From NCBI RefSeq assembly GCF_002487355.1, contig NZ_NTMG01000023.1, positions 1 through 64,000 of the forward strand: a DNA stretch of 64,000 bases, given 5' to 3'. Source of the stretch: Candidatus Methanoperedens sp. BLZ2 (lineage in GTDB: Archaea; Halobacteriota; Methanosarcinia; Methanosarcinales; Methanoperedenaceae). Position numbers and translations under genes: made by a program. Under the pieces are notes generated by a model. That model did no database searches, was not told the DNA's origin, and worked only from the letters and a program-made list of their open reading frames with translations. This document shows positions 62,231 to 64,000 of the stretch, piece after piece; position 1 is the stretch's first letter; each line of letters begins with the position of its first letter.

Positions 62231-64000
62231 ATGAGTGAACTTGGTTTCTTAAGAGATTTTGTCATTATTTTTAGTGCTGCGATAGCTATTAATTTCTTGT
62301 TCTATCGCCTTCGCATTGCCCCGATTGTAGGTTATTTGATCGCGGGAGTGCTGCTTGGTCCTTCGATGCTTGGAGTCATATATGATGTGGGCCTGATCGA
62401 GGTGCTGGCTGAAGTCGGTGTAATTTTATTATTGTTCTTGATCGGGATTGAATTCTCGATCGAAGAACTTGTCAGGATCAACCGTTCGGTGTTTATTGGC
62501 GGATTTATTCAAGTCTTTTTAGTTACTGTAGTGGTTCTGTTAATTTCTCTTTCCTTCGGTGTTTCCATTGAAAAAGGTATTTTTATGGGTCTTCTGGTTG
62601 CAATGAGCAGCACAGCTATTGTATTTAAAGTGCTCTCGGATCGTGGTGAAATGGACTCTCCGCAGGGCCGGATATCGGCCGGGATCCTGATCTTCCAGGA
62701 CCTCAGCGTTGTAGTATTGGTTTTAGTTTTGCCAATGCTTGCAGGAAGATCAGGTTTTTCTGCTTTTAATGTTTTATCGAGTCTTTTCTGGGCATTTGCT
62801 GTCATGGGCCTTGTTATCTTAGTAGCCAGGTTCGTTGTTCCACTAATACTGAACAATGTAGTACAAACACACAGCCGTGAGTTGTTTTTGATCAGCATTG
62901 TTCTTATCTGCATAGGAACTGCATGGCTAACATCGCTTGTGGGTTTATCGCTGGCACTTGGGGCTTTTCTTGCAGGTCTTGTGATCTCTGAATCGCATTA
63001 CGGGCACCAGGCATTCAGTGAGATACTTCCTCTTAAGGATATTTTCGTTATTCTTTTCTTTGTTTCAATTGGTATGCTGCTGGATATAAATTCTGTAATT
63101 CGCAATCCGTTTTATGTACTTCTGGGGGTGCTTGCAATTCTTGTGATCAAATTTACTGTTGGAATGCTTGTACCTGTTGTGCTGGGTTACCCTCTCAGGA
63201 TAGGGGTACTTGTTGGAGTAACCCTTTCCCAGATCGGTGAATTCTCGTTTGTACTTTCAAAGGAAGGAATAAATCTTGGTTTGCTATCAGGTGATGATTA
63301 CCAGGTTTTTCTGGCATCTGCGATCATTACAATGGTGTTCACCCCGTTTATGATACAGGGAAGCGGCAGGTTTTCAGAGTATTTTGAACGTCTGCCAATA
63401 TCCAGTACCCTGAAATTCGGGCGCTTTCACGAAAATGTCTTTAAGAAACAAAAGCTAAATAAACATGTGATCGTTGTGGGTTTTGGCTTAAATGGCAGGA
63501 ATGTTTCAAGAGTTTTATCGGCATCTGGCATTCCTTTTGTTGTTCTTGAGATGAATCCTGAAACTGTGCGAATTGAGAAAAAACGAGGTGTTCCTATAAT
63601 TTATGGTGATGCTTCCAAAGAGGCGGTGCTTGAGCATGTTAATTTAATGGGGGCGCTGTCTATTGTAATTGCTATTTCTGATGCCTCTGCCACGCGAAGG
63701 ATCGTAGAAATGGCCAGAAGGCTTAACCCCTCGGTGTACATAATTGCACGAACCCGTTATACGAAAGAAGTAAATCCGTTGTACTCTCTTGGTGCAAATG
63801 ATGTCATACCTGAAGAGTTTGAAACCTCAATTGAGATAATTTCAAGGGTGCTGCATCGGTATTTTATTCCTGTGAACGAGATAGACAAGCATATCAGTGA
63901 AATCCGCAAAGATGGTTATGGGATATTTCGCAATGTAGAGCAAAAGTATACTGTATTTCCGGAATTAAAACAACATTTACCGGATATTGATATCGAAACG
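62231..64000 (+). CDS. Kef-type cation:proton antiporter with TrkA-N domain (3' end outside window)
   Basis: Open from ATG 62231 to the window edge, 590 codons. About 12 membrane segments: GYLIAGVLLGPSMLG, FLIGIEFSIEELVR, SSTAIVFKVLSD, ILIFQDLSVVVLVL and LSQIGEFSFVLS match CPA2 antiporters. From about residue 415, HVIVVGFGLNGRNVSRVLSA is a TrkA-N (RCK) Rossmann domain that binds NAD(H) or nucleotide and gates transport. A C-terminal TrkA-C-like part begins at the edge. It exchanges K+ or Na+ for H+; substrate unknown. Confidence 0.93.
   Translation, partial: MSELGFLRDFVIIFSAAIAINFLFYRLRIAPIVGYLIAGVLLGPSMLGVIYDVGLIEVLAEVGVILLLFLIGIEFSIEELVRINRSVFIGGFIQVFLVTVVVLLISLSFGVSIEKGIFMGLLVAMSSTAIVFKVLSDRGEMDSPQGRISAGILIFQDLSVVVLVLVLPMLAGRSGFSAFNVLSSLFWAFAVMGLVILVARFVVPLILNNVVQTHSRELFLISIVLICIGTAWLTSLVGLSLALGAFLAGLVISESHYGHQAFSEILPLKDIFVILFFVSIGMLLDINSVIRNPFYVLLGVLAILVIKFTVGMLVPVVLGYPLRIGVLVGVTLSQIGEFSFVLSKEGINLGLLSGDDYQVFLASAIITMVFTPFMIQGSGRFSEYFERLPISSTLKFGRFHENVFKKQKLNKHVIVVGFGLNGRNVSRVLSASGIPFVVLEMNPETVRIEKKRGVPIIYGDASKEAVLEHVNLMGALSIVIAISDASATRRIVEMARRLNPSVYIIARTRYTKEVNPLYSLGANDVIPEEFETSIEIISRVLHRYFIPVNEIDKHISEIRKDGYGIFRNVEQKYTVFPELKQHLPDIDIET

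Noticed and set aside
62509-62913. Minus-strand ORF opposite the antiporter gene
   Set aside because: Shadow of the antiporter frame, which is a clear CPA2 membrane protein running off the window.

Overview
The window looks like chromosome of a methanogen-related euryarchaeon in the Methanosarcinales/Methanoperedens range. The case rests on an HdrABC heterodisulfide reductase, topoisomerase VI A and B, a PycA/BirA pair, a tetraether-lipid-synthase-like radical SAM protein, five CBS-domain proteins with an ATP-dependent RNA ligase, TATA-type promoters, and HEPN/nucleotidyltransferase modules. Genus is inference. I saw no rRNA or tRNA gene.

Layout. 1-12.6 kb is mostly housekeeping: an edge TnpB remnant, a tungstate-binding lipoprotein with a ModE-like regulator, roadblock and membrane proteins, nucleotide-sugar enzymes, a TnpB element, RimI-like acetyltransferase, thioredoxin reductase, biotin ligase and PycA. 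12.6-16.1 kb is scarred: a decayed IS607-type element whose TnpB has an unusual active site, a probably truncated methyltransferase, a membrane protein and a frameshifted PycB biotinyl-domain remnant that runs into a truncated CRISPR repeat. 16.1-32.9 kb is a type I-B CRISPR-Cas locus with 82 full repeats. The leader lies on the right and transcription runs leftward. The cas genes are split into cas8b-cas7-cas5-cas3 and mntA-hepT-cas6-nucleotidyltransferase-cas1-cas2-cas4, so a HEPN/MNT toxin-antitoxin pair is embedded in the locus.

33.2-41.4 kb holds a RelBE-type pair, ilvC, ribH, the CBS/RNA-ligase operon and a KaiC-like ATPase. 41.5-47 kb has a lipoprotein, an AbrB/nucleotidyltransferase pair with a clear operator, and hdrA-hdrB-hdrC, in which HdrA carries an MvhD-like domain with no cysteines. 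47-54.8 kb is an accessory island. Small toxin-antitoxin modules alternate with four copies of a GC-rich intergenic repeat; next come a 1021-residue SEC-C/nuclease/TPR protein and a TumE-like two-gene cassette bracketed by a 112-nt duplication of the top6A 3' end. 54.8-64 kb returns to core genes: top6A-top6B, a Lrp-type domain protein, two radical SAM proteins, a patatin-like lipase and the start of a Kef-type antiporter.

Most worth following up are the TA pair inside the CRISPR locus, duplicate spacers that differ only at their PAM-distal ends, the top6A-flanked cassette, the SEC-C/PD-(D/E)XK/TPR protein, the TnpB with a displaced RuvC-II glutamate, and the cysteine-less HdrA-MvhD fusion.
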